A stretch of DNA of 64,000 nt from Cryphonectria parasitica EP155. Taxonomy: Eukaryota > Ascomycota > Sordariomycetes > Diaporthales > Cryphonectriaceae. Shown piece by piece: positions 13,931 through 23,550 of the stretch. The notes under the pieces were generated by a model. The model saw nothing but the letters and a program-made list of their open reading frames with translations, was not told the origin of the DNA and ran no database searches. Numbering within the stretch: position 1 is the stretch's first letter; each line of letters begins with the position of its first letter. The stretch spans positions 2,356,001-2,420,000 of the forward strand of contig NW_024468913.1 in the NCBI RefSeq assembly GCF_011745365.1, given 5' to 3'. A program made the position numbers and the translations under genes.

Positions 13931-14637
13931 TCAGGTCGCGCCCCCGCTCGTGCCGTCCGCATTCGAAGAAGGGCTGTGAGGGCGTATCGCGGAAGGATCG
14001 AGGTTCTCTACGTTGATCTGGCTGAGGTCGATCCGCGTAACTCTATTTGATAAGTGTTAGAAGAAGAACATGAAAGAAAGAAGAAAACTGCCCTCGCATG
14101 CTCAATGGATGGAGGAAGGAGAAGAAACTAGAGAGAAGAAGGGTGAGAGCCACCCTGGGGGGGGGGGGACAAGAAAAGCTCACCGCTTATACACATCATC
14201 GACAACGATCCCCTTGGCCTCAATCTGAGCGATGAGGTCTTTGCGCTCCTGGATCTGCAGCAAAATATGCTCGACAGTCCTGTTCAGGACGAGGCCCTCG
14301 GAGCGGCCCATTCCTTCGAGACCAGGGACCATGTTGGACAGCTTGTCGAAGCCGTCGCGGATGGCTTGGCGGCGTTTTTGTTCTGTTTTTGGTTGGAGAG
14401 GTAGTGAGTGATTTGTTCGTAAAGTCCTTTATGGTGTTCTCTAGAGAGAGAGAGAGACAGATAGAGAGGAGAGGGGGAGAGGAGCAGGACAAAACACGCA
14501 CCACTGCTGATGTGATTCTGGCGCTTTTGGGCCTCGGTCAGCCTGGGCTTGTTCTCGTCCTGCGCCTGGACTTCGGACATCCGGGCGTCGACTGTGCGAG
14601 CGTCGCGCAGGGGTGGTGACTGTTCTGGTTCTGACAT
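13931..14637 (-). CDS. Small basic helix-loop-helix transcription factor (INO4-like)
   Basis: Three exons, 14637-14502, 14382-14184 and 14042-13931, give 148 residues; the lengths 136, 199 and 112 sum to exactly 149 codons. Introns are 119 bp (GTGCGT to AACAG) and 141 bp (GTGAGC to AATAG). The basic region reads KRQNHISSEQKRRQAIRDGF, with the His, Glu and Arg spacing expected for E-box binding; it is split by intron 1. Helix 1, a loop with SEGLVLNRTVEH, and helix 2 LLQIQERKDLIAQIEAK follow. The third exon encodes a Ser/Gly-rich tail. If intron 2 is retained, a stop occurs two bases later and the protein ends at VYKR, so the helix-loop-helix is complete either way. In size and basic region it resembles yeast Ino4, a phospholipid-gene regulator; orthology is inference. 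Confidence 0.8.
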
Positions 14638-15489
14638 TTTGACGTGTATTGGAGAGCTTCTTGTCGTCGGAGGGGGTGAGGAGGAGGAGGAGGAGGAGGA
14701 CGTTTATCTCTGTCTCTGTCTCTCTCTCTTTATCCTTTTTTCGGGGGGGGAGGGGGGGCTTGGTGCAAGTGTTGCTGCTGTGTGTTCTGTGCTTGGACCG
14801 CGCTCTTTCTGGACAGGCAATATATCTAGCGGCTCGTCGTGGCATACGCAGTGTCTCTGGAGGAGAGTGGGTTGGGTAAGTAATTGCTATGAGTTATGAT
14901 GCAGTATGAGCAGATGTTACGTTGGAAGAGGGTAGGTACGGCTTGAGCCCAAGCATGTGACAGAGGTCGACTGCAAGGTCCCGGACCCACCCCCGCACTT
15001 TTCCGGATGAGGCGAGCTACTTACTGATGGTCTCGTGCCTGTGGGGCATGGTTTGATTTATTGCGTTAGTGCTAGACATGAGAGAGTCAAATCCACTGAT
15101 GATCCCTTTCCCGGGTGTTCCTCAATGTAAAATAAGATGGCAGTATAAGAACTGAGGCTATCGAGATGTAATAGCCCGGTGAGACAGTCGCAGCCATGGT
15201 TGTGTGTAAAAGTTCAGGACACTTTCCTGTGAGTTATTTTTTTTTTTAGTTTTTTTTTAGTTTTTTTTTTTTTTTTTTTTTTTGTTTATCATACCACTTC
15301 ATATTGTGTCACCTATGCAATGGTGCCAGATTCCCTCGTGTATACTTTGTATTCGCACTGACAGTCATAGGCCTTGAAGTGCTGATCAAACATCCTGCTT
15401 TAACTTATGGCTACCGAACCAGTTCAGGCTCCAAATATAACCTCTAAATTCTCCAGGTCTACAGCCATCTTCCGTCTACCTTTGTGTGT
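14638..15489. other. Intergenic region with poly-T tract
   Basis: About 850 bp between two minus-strand genes; it should hold the bHLH promoter and the 3' end of the kinase gene. It has (GAG)n/AGG-rich DNA near 14680-14700, a G run near 14740, and an interrupted poly-T tract at 15237-15283. No gene seen. Confidence 0.5.
15237..15283. repeat. Interrupted poly-T tract
   Basis: T runs broken only by two AG steps and one A, ending in 23 consecutive T residues. A 3'-end poly-A relic of a retroposed element is possible, but nothing recognisable flanks it. Confidence 0.8.
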
Positions 15490-16794
15490 CTATTTTGTCT
15501 GAGAAAGCAACCATTCTAACCAGTCTCTATCATCTATTATAGATCGAACCCTACCCTCTAGCCACTCTGTATTCCCCCAGAACCCCCAGCTAGCCTGGAA
15601 CCTCAGCCAATCCACGAGGGCCGCCTCCCAGTGCCGCACAAGTGCATCCCACTCGTACTCCTTTCCCGAGACCTGCCGCAGCCTCTCCAGGTAGAAGCGC
15701 AGCAGCTTTTCCTCGCGCCCGTCCATGGGCTGCTGCTGCGCTCTGCTCAGGCCGAGCATCGACCGCGGTACAGAACAAGTGAACAGCTTGGCGAGGTCGC
15801 AGACGCCGAGCCCCAGGCCGACGTACTGGAAGTCGAAGAAGGCCACCTTGTCGCCCTCCTCGCTGGTGAAAAGGTTCTCTGACTTGACGTCTCCGTGGAT
15901 CAGCGTCTCGTAAGGCGACACGCCATCCTCGGCGCAAGGTGCCAGCACCCGTGCCACGAGCTCCGCGAGCGACTCCTCCCGCCCGCCTACCGGCCGGCAC
16001 AGGGCCTCGGACCACTCAGTGCCCCCGTCCTCGCACAGGTCGGCATATTCGCCCCGCCTGGTCTGCAGGTACGTGTATCCGCCGTTAAGCCACACCCTGG
16101 CCGACTGGCCCCCGCCTAGTGCTGTCGTCGCCGTCGCAAGACCAGCATTGGGATCTCTGACTACGGCATTACCATGTCGCGCGAAGTGCTCCAGCGGCGG
16201 CCTCACTAATCCGCCGCGATCGAGGGTACCGACGCGGGGCCACCAGTGACCGTGGAACCCGGCCAGCCACCGCAAGGCTCCATACACCTGTGCCTCGGCC
16301 AGAGCGGCGCGCTTCCCGCCCGCCACGGGGAACGCAGGGCGGAGGTCCGTGAGGAGCATGGCAGTCTTGAGGTCGGCATTTCGGCCCGAGCTGAGGCTCG
16401 CTCGACACGCCGCCACCGCGATATCTGGAGGCAGATCCGGCGCGAGGTGGGTGTAGAAAGAGAGCTCTATCTGGTAGGACAGCAGCTTGCGAGTGTGGCC
16501 CTCGTCCGGCTTGGATCCGCGGTTGACATGGGGCGGCGTGATGTACTTCAGGATCAGCGAGACATGTGAGCTCTGTGTGTCTTCCTTCTTCTTCTTCTTC
16601 TTCTTCTTCTTGTCCTTCTTGTCGTCCTCAGGCAGGCCAACAACGGCGCCGTCGGCCATGGGGGCGGCAAGAATGTGGCAGATGTGGCCGTAGCCTGCCC
16701 ATAGCGACTGTAAGCTGCGGCATGAGACCAGGCGCAGATTCTGCCTCGCGAGCAGATCTATAGCGACCTGCTCGATGTTGGCCTGCGACTGCAT
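15490..16794 (-). CDS. APH/choline-kinase-like phosphotransferase family protein
   Basis: Single exon, 434 residues. The aminoglycoside-phosphotransferase fold is shown by LIHGDVKSENLF (catalytic loop, Asp and Asn at about 302 and 307) and by AFFDFQYVGLGLGVCDLAKLF (metal-binding DFQ segment, in place of the usual DxE/D). The N-terminal lobe has a hydrophilic insertion, KKDKKKKKKKKKEDT, at about 59-73, encoded by a (CTT)n-like repeat on the plus strand. The C-terminal part WEAALVDWLRFQASWGFWGN is usual for fungal members. Such proteins phosphorylate small alcohols, sugars or amino compounds; the substrate here is unknown, and there is no reason to think of antibiotic resistance. Divergent with the Maf gene, sharing a 430 bp promoter. 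Confidence 0.8.
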   Translation of the reverse strand: MQSQANIEQVAIDLLARQNLRLVSCRSLQSLWAGYGHICHILAAPMADGAVVGLPEDDKKDKKKKKKKKKEDTQSSHVSLILKYITPPHVNRGSKPDEGHTRKLLSYQIELSFYTHLAPDLPPDIAVAACRASLSSGRNADLKTAMLLTDLRPAFPVAGGKRAALAEAQVYGALRWLAGFHGHWWPRVGTLDRGGLVRPPLEHFARHGNAVVRDPNAGLATATTALGGGQSARVWLNGGYTYLQTRRGEYADLCEDGGTEWSEALCRPVGGREESLAELVARVLAPCAEDGVSPYETLIHGDVKSENLFTSEEGDKVAFFDFQYVGLGLGVCDLAKLFTCSVPRSMLGLSRAQQQPMDGREEKLLRFYLERLRQVSGKEYEWDALVRHWEAALVDWLRFQASWGFWGNTEWLEGRVRSIIDDRDWLEWLLSQTK

Positions 16795-17223
16795 TCTTCT
16801 GGAGCGGGGGCAATCGAAGGCAGGGGAGGGAGAAGAAGGCCGGTGGCAGATATTACGACCAGCAGAACTTTATGTCGTTGGAGTGAAAGAGGACGAGACA
16901 AGACCGGGTTCTAGAAAACCCTAACCCTCGAGATGTTTCGCTGGGGAACCAGTGGTGCGTGTGCTAAGCTACAGAAGATGAGACCCCCCTTGACCGCCTG
17001 TACTACCCCCCTACTGAGCCGCATTTAGGACCCACACTTGCCCAGGAGAACCGCCTCGGGAACGTCATCCAGTGCCATCAATTCGATCTTTCTCCTGACT
17101 CGACTTTGCGATCAACTTCAGATGGAAGCAGCCGCGCCCTCGACTCAGCGCTAAGGCCCGCCCTCGACCTCCTACTTCTCCCACTCGTCAAGCCCACTTC
17201 TCCTTTCCTCTTTTCCGCCATCG
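16795..17223. promoter_or_regulatory. Divergent promoter region with telobox-like element
   Basis: 430 bp between the start codons of the kinase gene (minus) and the Maf gene (plus). AACCCTAACCCT at 16918-16929 matches the telomere-repeat-like element (AACCCTAA) that Myb-type telomeric factors such as Tbf1/Teb1 bind in fungal housekeeping promoters. Function here is inferred. Confidence 0.4.
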
Positions 17224-18196
17224 ATGCCCTCCTTCTTCAGCCTCAGCATCTGGAACACCTCAGTCGCCATGGCCTACACATCTGTCCCCTCCGACCCTAC
17301 GCCACATCACATCCAGGCTGCTCGCGACCATGGCATCCGGCTCAGGCAGAGCGCCCCTATTCGCAAGGGCACGCTACCATTCGAGCTGCCCATCATATCA
17401 CATCTGAAGGGGAAGAGAGTTATACTGGCCTCTTCGTCGCCGAGGAGGAAAGCTTTGCTGGCACAGGTCTGTCCCACCCCCCTCTCTCGTCTATTGTATT
17501 CATTTAGCATCGTCCATGTGGCTGACACTGAAATTCTACCAGGTTGGCCTCAAAGATCTCGAGATCAAAGCCTCCACCCTCCCCGAGGATCTCGACAAGA
17601 CCGCCTACACCCCCTACGAATACGTCTCCGCCACCGCCCGCCGCAAGTGCATGAGTGTATACGAGGCCGCCCTCGAGGAGCAGGCAGCACAAGCCAAAAC
17701 CTCGTCAACACCACCGCCCGACCCGGAGCTCGTCATCGCCGCCGACACCGTCATCGTGAGCAACGAGGGCCGCGTTCTCGAGAAGCCGCACAGCGAGGCC
17801 GAGCACGGCCGCATGCTCCGCCACCTGCGCGACACGCGCGTGCACAGGGTGCTGACGGCCGTCGTGTGCCTCGCGCCCAAGGCCGACGCCAGCCACCCGG
17901 GCTACGAGATCGCCGCGCACACCGAGGAGACGAAAGTGTATTTTGCGCAGGAGGACGATGGCCTGCCGGACGATGTCATTGATACGTACGTCAAGACAAG
18001 GGAGGGCGCAGACAAGGCGGGCGGGTACGCTGTGCAGGGGATCGGCGGTCTGGTGTTGGTCGAGAAGGTGGAAGGGTGTGTGGACAACGTCGTGGGTTTG
18101 CCTGTCAGGAAAACACTGGCCCTAGCGGAGAAGGTCATATTCCAGCAGGGAGAGGAGGAGGTTCAGTGGTCGGACGAGGAGGGTCACGATGACTGA
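17224..18196 (+). CDS. Maf-like nucleoside triphosphate pyrophosphatase
   Basis: Exons 17224-17466 and 17543-18196 join in phase 0 (76 bp intron, donor GTCTGT, acceptor TACCAG), giving 298 residues. Maf motifs are RVILASSSPRRKALL at 65-79 (substrate-binding SxSPRR), VIAADTVIV, LEKPHSEAEHGRMLRHL, and the C-terminal REGADKAGGYAVQGIGG. Known Maf/ASMTL-type enzymes hydrolyse non-canonical or methylated NTPs, or dTTP/UTP, to monophosphates, acting in nucleotide-pool sanitation. An ATG at 17269 (MAYTSVPS) lies in a better context (GTCGCCATGGCC) and would give 283 residues; the first 15 residues are therefore uncertain. The acidic tail (EEEVQWSDEEGHDD) extends past the fold. Convergent with MST1. 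Confidence 0.9.
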
Positions 18197-18534
18197 TTGG
18201 GCGAAGCTTGGGTGTGGGGCGGGAGGGCTGTGAGGGACCCTCCTGCATGAGGAGCGTGGTTCATGATCTGCGTCTGGGGTGGTGTGTCGGTCGGGACCAG
18301 CCGAGGAACCCGACATAACGACGGGGCGGGGAAAAACATAAAATATAGAGAAAACAAATCACCACATCGGACAAGAGAAATAGAGAGAACATGTTAATAG
18401 TGATGTGGTCCTGTGTTAGAGTATAAAGATGCAAATAGTGGAGGCAGACAGCAAACAGGAGGGAGAGACACGTGCAGCTTGGAATGGAGGAGATCTCAGG
18501 GTATCACTGTACATTTTCCCACGCCCTTTCTCTT
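18197..18534. other. Convergent 3' regions
   Basis: 338 bp between the convergent Maf and MST1 stop codons. No other feature seen. Confidence 0.55.
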
Positions 18535-20106
18535 CTATTGATATCTATCAAGTTGCTCTCTCAAGAACTGGAGCAGCTCCGTCGGGCTCATGCGCACGTC
18601 TTTCTTTTGGTCTCTGAGCGTTGGGATCCCGGAGACGTTGACGTCGACACTCTGGCTCTCCACATTCTTGGGGCCAACGACAACAATAACGCCGTAGCCC
18701 TTTTGCTTTGCCTCCCGGACTTTGAGCCCCACGCTCCTCGCGCTGTCGTCGACATCCACGGCCAGCTGCGACGGGTGGCTCTCCCGGCCACCGCCGCCAC
18801 TGCTGCCGCCGCCCACCGTGCCCAGCAGCACGTGCCGCGTCTCCAGCGCGAGCTTCCTCACAGGCTCGGTGTCGTTGACCGTAATGACAACGACCTGCTT
18901 CGGGTTCAGCCAGAAGGGCCACTTGCCGTCGTAGTGCTCGATGAGCAGGGCCATGAGCCTCTCGACCGACCCCAGCACGGCGCGGTGGATCATGACGGGG
19001 CGGACGCGGCCCACAGAGGCCAGCAGCTCCGGGTCGGTGGTGCTCAGCCCTCTCTGCTCGAGCTCCGGCGCGGGCGCCTCGTACTCCAGGCCGAAGCGCT
19101 TGGGCAGCTGGAAGTCGAGCTGGACGGTGGCGGTCTGGTGCTCCTTGCCGTCCGAGTCCCGGAGGATGATGTCGATCTTGGGGCCGTAGAAGGCGCCGTC
19201 GCCGGCGCTGAGGGTCCACGGCTGGCCGGTCCGGTCAAGGGCGCTCCGCAGGGCGGCCTCGGCCTGGTCCCACTCGTCGGTGGTGCCGATGTAGTGGTCG
19301 TCGGGCCGGGTGGAGAGCACGAGGCGGTAGGGCCCGAGGCGGAAGGTCTCGTAGGCCTCCTTGACGAAGTCGAGGGTGCGCCTGATCTCCTCCTCGATCT
19401 GGGCGGGGCGGCAGAAGATGTGGCCGTCGTCCTGGTGGAACCTGCGCACGCGCGTGAGGCCGCTCAGGGCGCCTGAGATCTCGTTGCGGTGGAGGGGCGA
19501 GAAGTCGGCGTAGCGGATGGGCAGGTCGCGGTACGAGTGGCGGTGCGCGCCAAAGATCAGACAGTGGCCGGGGCAGTTCATTGGCTTCAGGCCGTACTCG
19601 TCTTCCTCCGTGGGCGCGCCCTCTCCTCCTGCGCCGCTGCCTTCTTCCGCGAGTGGCGGGTCCCGTCTCGACGGGGATGTGCTCGTCACGGTGAACATAT
19701 CCTCTGCATAGTTCTCCAGGTGGCCTGACTTGGCCCACAGCGCCTTTTTGTAGATGGTCGGGGTGATGACCTCCTGGAAGCCATATTTGACATATTTCCG
19801 GCGCAGGTACTCGACCAGCCGGTTGAAGATGCGCGCGCCGGCAGGGAGGAAGATGGGCGAGCCTGGGCTATATATGGAGGTGGTGAAGAGCTCCTGCTGG
19901 ACACCGAGGTGGCGGTGGTCGGCGGGCGTTTTCTGAAGAGGAGAAGGAGGATTCGTGGTCGGCGCTGCGTGGTTGGCGCATTGTCGAAGCTGGGAGTGAC
20001 GTGTTGTTGCTGCTGCTGCTGTCGGTGTTAGCAGTGGTGGCCTGGCCCACCTCCTCCTGTATATCCAAGGTCGTGAGGATATCCCAGCAGCCCTTGTGCC
20101 CAGCAT
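18535..20106 (-). CDS. MST1: Threonyl-tRNA synthetase, mitochondrial
   Basis: Single exon, 523 residues. The first 55 residues are rich in Arg, Ala, Ser and Thr with almost no acids, as in a mitochondrial targeting peptide. The class II catalytic core follows: motif 1 region RKYVKYGFQEVITPTIYKK, zinc-ligand segment MNCPGHC, motif 2 LHRNEISGALSGLTRVRRFH, motif 3 GSVERLMALLIEHYDG, with MIHRAVLGS supplying another zinc ligand. The anticodon-binding domain occupies about 400-523. The TGS and editing domains of cytosolic ThrRS are absent, as in yeast Mst1. Two Gly/Ser/Glu-rich insertions (about 148-168 and near 430-442) are variable spacers. It charges mitochondrial tRNA-Thr for organelle translation. 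Confidence 0.93.
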   Translation of the reverse strand: MLGTRAAGISSRPWIYRRRWARPPLLTPTAAAATTRHSQLRQCANHAAPTTNPPSPLQKTPADHRHLGVQQELFTTSIYSPGSPIFLPAGARIFNRLVEYLRRKYVKYGFQEVITPTIYKKALWAKSGHLENYAEDMFTVTSTSPSRRDPPLAEEGSGAGGEGAPTEEDEYGLKPMNCPGHCLIFGAHRHSYRDLPIRYADFSPLHRNEISGALSGLTRVRRFHQDDGHIFCRPAQIEEEIRRTLDFVKEAYETFRLGPYRLVLSTRPDDHYIGTTDEWDQAEAALRSALDRTGQPWTLSAGDGAFYGPKIDIILRDSDGKEHQTATVQLDFQLPKRFGLEYEAPAPELEQRGLSTTDPELLASVGRVRPVMIHRAVLGSVERLMALLIEHYDGKWPFWLNPKQVVVITVNDTEPVRKLALETRHVLLGTVGGGSSGGGGRESHPSQLAVDVDDSARSVGLKVREAKQKGYGVIVVVGPKNVESQSVDVNVSGIPTLRDQKKDVRMSPTELLQFLREQLDRYQ

Positions 20107-21082
20107 GGCCGTGTGAAGACTTGTTGTCGTGGTGCCTCAGATCAACATTGCAGGAAGTGTGACCTTGGGTGGAACTCGGTAGCTTTTCTTTTGGATAGGC
20201 GCGGCATTGGGGGGGGATAAACCAACCCCTGCAGGACAGCAACGTATAGGAGGACCCACCCTAGCAGCCTGGTACCTCAATGCTCAGTACACAGCACATC
20301 TTTCTATGATAGAGAAGTACTGTGAGTTTCCCACACAACGCCATAGTGCTGTGAGAAATGCGGGTACTGTACTATCAGAACACCACATTCTCACAGTACC
20401 GCTGTACGAAGAAACCACCTGACAGGGGCCCAGATCACCCGCCGCAACCCACGTCATCCCTTCCAGCGACTCCCTCCACAAATAGTTTGCCATCTCGACT
20501 TGTCACCACAAAGTTGTGAAGATGAACTTCTTCAATAGATCGACTGTACATGATCTCGTCATATTTACGTGAAATAAGTGAAACGCAAAACATTTGGATC
20601 TTATTTCTCTCTTAAAACGTCCATCTGCAAGGCTGCCTACAGACACATGACTCACACTTGCATCGAACCGAAGTGCGCTCTCACTTGAGTACAGTACTAC
20701 TAGTACAGTACATACAGATAGGCAAAGGCCTAGGCTTAGGCAGACAGACATCAAGCCTCGCCACCGTGCAACCACCACCAAACCCAACCCAACAATCAAC
20801 GTACAACATACAACAACCACATTTGCTATAAATCGTTTCAGGAATCTGTGTTTTTTGGGATTATCCTTGCACTTTCTGCGGTGCTGCGACTCCCAGGAAG
20901 CTGTCTGGTCTTCTCTCCACCCATTGGTCTCATCTGTCTGGTTGGAATCATTGGGGCCGGTCCCGTTGCGCAGGCGCTTCTAACAGCTCTCAACGACCTT
21001 CTGAAGACCCAGGCGAGGAACAGAGGAGAGGTAGCCTGCACGAGGCTATTCAGCCCCCATTTCCGACGACACCAGACCAGAG
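20107..21082. other. Divergent promoter region
   Basis: About 1 kb between the start codons of MST1 (minus) and the membrane-protein gene (plus). AT content rises near 20500-20620, and ACAGTAC/GTACTGT words recur near 20280-20420 and 20690-20715. No gene seen. Confidence 0.45.
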
Positions 21083-22873
21083 ATGGGCCCTGGCCGTGGC
21101 GGGACGAAGAGGCAGGTTCTTCCTGTCGAGACATCATGGCGCATGGTTGAGGGCGAACATGACAGCTTCGACACATCCGTCGTCCCTGATCATCTTCTCG
21201 ACGACGACATCCTGTCGGTTGGTGGAAGCGGGCCCTCGCAGCTGTCCAACCTGTCACAGCTCTCGGGGCTGTCCTCACAGTCTAACGGGGACTGGGACTA
21301 CAGAGGATCCTCTCAGGACAGCAGCACAATCCAAGACTTTATCACCAGAGCAGACGATGAGAGAGTCATCATGAGATCGCCCTTCCAGCCCTCCGTTCCC
21401 GGTGCCGTGAGGCGGTCGCAGCCTGCGCAAAACCATGGCAACCAATCACCAGAGCCGGTCTTCTACATGCCCCGTGTGGACATCGAGGGCTCGCGGCACA
21501 CGTGGTCGGCACGTTCATCTGGGACCATCAAGCCGCCCGGCGAGCCAGCAGCCTACGCTCGACAGCGACGGGGCGTGCGCCAGCCAAGGTCGGAACAACG
21601 GCCTGCGCCTGAATCTATATTCGCCCGACCACCACCAGAAGAGCCCTCGGTCGGACAGCGCCTGGCCACCTCGCTGCCGCATGCGTTGTATGACACCCTC
21701 GCCTGGGCCTTTGGCGTCGTGGGCATGGCCTTCCGCTACGCACAGAAGCCGTTGGCCCTGGCGCTCGCCATCTACTTTGTCTTTGGCGCGCTTATGATCG
21801 CGTCCACCTGGCTCACGCAGTCCTTTCAGGCCGCACTCTCGCCAATATGCAGCATCCCAGGCCTCACTATGGTCGTGGACCTACCCTTCTGCCCCTCGCG
21901 GCCCGACTCGAACGGCAGCCCCGCGAAGCCTGTCGAGTTTGACAGTCTCATGAGCGCACAGGAGCCTCTAGAAGATATTCTCGAGAAGTCTGCCGGCTAC
22001 ATCAGCCTCCCGCTGGATATGATGCACGGCGTGAGGTCGGTGCGCAGCGTCAGGACGATGGTCTTGTACTCCAACCTCGACGAGAAGGACCTGCTGTTGG
22101 TCGACCTAGACAGCTTCATCGAGGCGACGGGCTCCGCCACGCACCTGCTCCATGCGTTCAACATACACGTCGGCTCGACCATCGACGCCGTCATCAACAT
22201 CAACACCTGGACAAAGAGGCAGCTGGAGAGGATGGCCGAGGCGGAGCAGCACAGCCTCGGGTGGATCTCGAATGTCGCGAGCTGGATCTTTGCGCCTTTC
22301 CAGCCCGTCGTGTCTCCGGAACAAACCGTGGCGGAGAAGTATGTGCAGCACACCGCCGGGGTGTCCAGGCGGATCAGCCAGCTCATTGACGAGGCCTACG
22401 ACGCGCTCTCGTATCTCGTGGTCGCGGAGGATCACCTCGACTCGATACACGCTTTCGGCGTCAGCCGGTCCCAGGACATCCGCGCCCAGCAGGACGGCGA
22501 CAGGTGGATGAGCTTCCTCCGGCGCATCGGCGTCAACATCGGCCGCGTGCGCGACCTCGACGAGAAGCTCAAGCTGCTGCACCGCGTCGAGATGTACAGG
22601 AAGATGGCCGCCACCCAGCTCACCGAGCTCATCGCCGACCTGACCCGCGTCCAGCTCGAGCTGGGCCAGCTGGGCGCCGCGGTCGAGGGGCCCGACGACT
22701 CGGCCTCCGCCACCGACGAGCCCCTGCCGCTGGCCGTGCACATCGAGACCATCAACAGCGGCATCGAGAGGCTGCAGCATGCGAGGAGGCGCATTAGGGA
22801 GGAGGAGCAAGACCGGTTCGAGCAGGCCGCTGGGAGGAGAAAGGAGAGCGAGAAGCTTATCGAGGCGTTTTGA
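21083..22873 (+). CDS. Conserved ascomycete membrane protein of unknown function
   Basis: Single exon, 596 residues. Residues 1-195 are polar and Ser-rich with acidic (DDDILSVGGSGPSQLSNLSQ) and Arg/Pro-rich patches. Two adjacent hydrophobic segments at about 203-219 and 224-243 could form one or two membrane helices. From about 280 to the end the protein is mostly helical with heptad-like patterns (DEKLKLLHRVEMYRKMAATQ; HARRRIREEEQDRFEQAAGR), which suggests coiled coil. No enzyme motif is visible. An ATG 20 codons downstream (MVEGEHDSFD) could be the true start. I recognise the type as a conserved hypothetical protein of filamentous ascomycetes and do not assign a function. Confidence 0.8.
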   Translation: MGPGRGGTKRQVLPVETSWRMVEGEHDSFDTSVVPDHLLDDDILSVGGSGPSQLSNLSQLSGLSSQSNGDWDYRGSSQDSSTIQDFITRADDERVIMRSPFQPSVPGAVRRSQPAQNHGNQSPEPVFYMPRVDIEGSRHTWSARSSGTIKPPGEPAAYARQRRGVRQPRSEQRPAPESIFARPPPEEPSVGQRLATSLPHALYDTLAWAFGVVGMAFRYAQKPLALALAIYFVFGALMIASTWLTQSFQAALSPICSIPGLTMVVDLPFCPSRPDSNGSPAKPVEFDSLMSAQEPLEDILEKSAGYISLPLDMMHGVRSVRSVRTMVLYSNLDEKDLLLVDLDSFIEATGSATHLLHAFNIHVGSTIDAVININTWTKRQLERMAEAEQHSLGWISNVASWIFAPFQPVVSPEQTVAEKYVQHTAGVSRRISQLIDEAYDALSYLVVAEDHLDSIHAFGVSRSQDIRAQQDGDRWMSFLRRIGVNIGRVRDLDEKLKLLHRVEMYRKMAATQLTELIADLTRVQLELGQLGAAVEGPDDSASATDEPLPLAVHIETINSGIERLQHARRRIREEEQDRFEQAAGRRKESEKLIEAF

Positions 22874-23550
22874 TTCTCTACTTGTTCCGCGTCACCTATC
22901 ATAACCACTCACTTTATCCTGGCTTTCACCTTTATTTTTATTTTTTTCGCACTTTTATTTCTTCTCTCTCCCTTTCCCTTTCATGAGAAGTGTTGCTGGC
23001 ATGGTGTTCGGGATGCAACTTCTTAGATAAATGATGGGAGATCTGACTTGGATTTGTACTCAAATGAGGGTGATTTTAGGTAGCAGTCGTCATACATGTT
23101 TCTCTTTTGTTCTTTATAGCAGCTGCAGCAAATACAAAGATACCCGGCGTTTGTGAAGCAAATGTGCAGAGCGTGATCAGGAACAGATAGTGCTACACAA
23201 AATTAATATTGTACACAGGACATCATATACACAGACCTCGAACCAGTAGTACTCAAAGGGTCAAGATGAAGAGAGGTCCAGTGAAGACGTAATTGAGTCG
23301 TGAAGGTCGGCTGAACAACTCGTAGTAGATTGCAATCCAACAATGTAACTTTGGATCTAACGCATTAAATATCTGACGTTAAACGGTGTGGCCTCCACCT
23401 CCTTTCTTCTCTTCCCCCTGCACTTCTTTCCAGGAATAGAACGAACAGGACATTATCTTCATTTACTCATGTTCATCGTCCTCCTCGTCGTCCTGCACCA
23501 CCACCACTATCACTCCTACATATTCTGTTCTCTATCCCCGCTCCTACTTC
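22874..23550. other. Convergent 3' regions
   Basis: About 680 bp between the stop of the membrane-protein gene and the urease stop. T-rich at its left end. No gene recognised. Confidence 0.5.

Noticed and set aside
18472..19476. 334-codon frame on the plus strand across MST1
   Set aside because: It lies entirely antisense to the conserved synthetase core and is a product of its G+C-rich wobble bases.
22106..22810. 234-codon antisense frame over the membrane-protein gene
   Set aside because: Shadow of a G+C-rich coding exon, without any independent signature.
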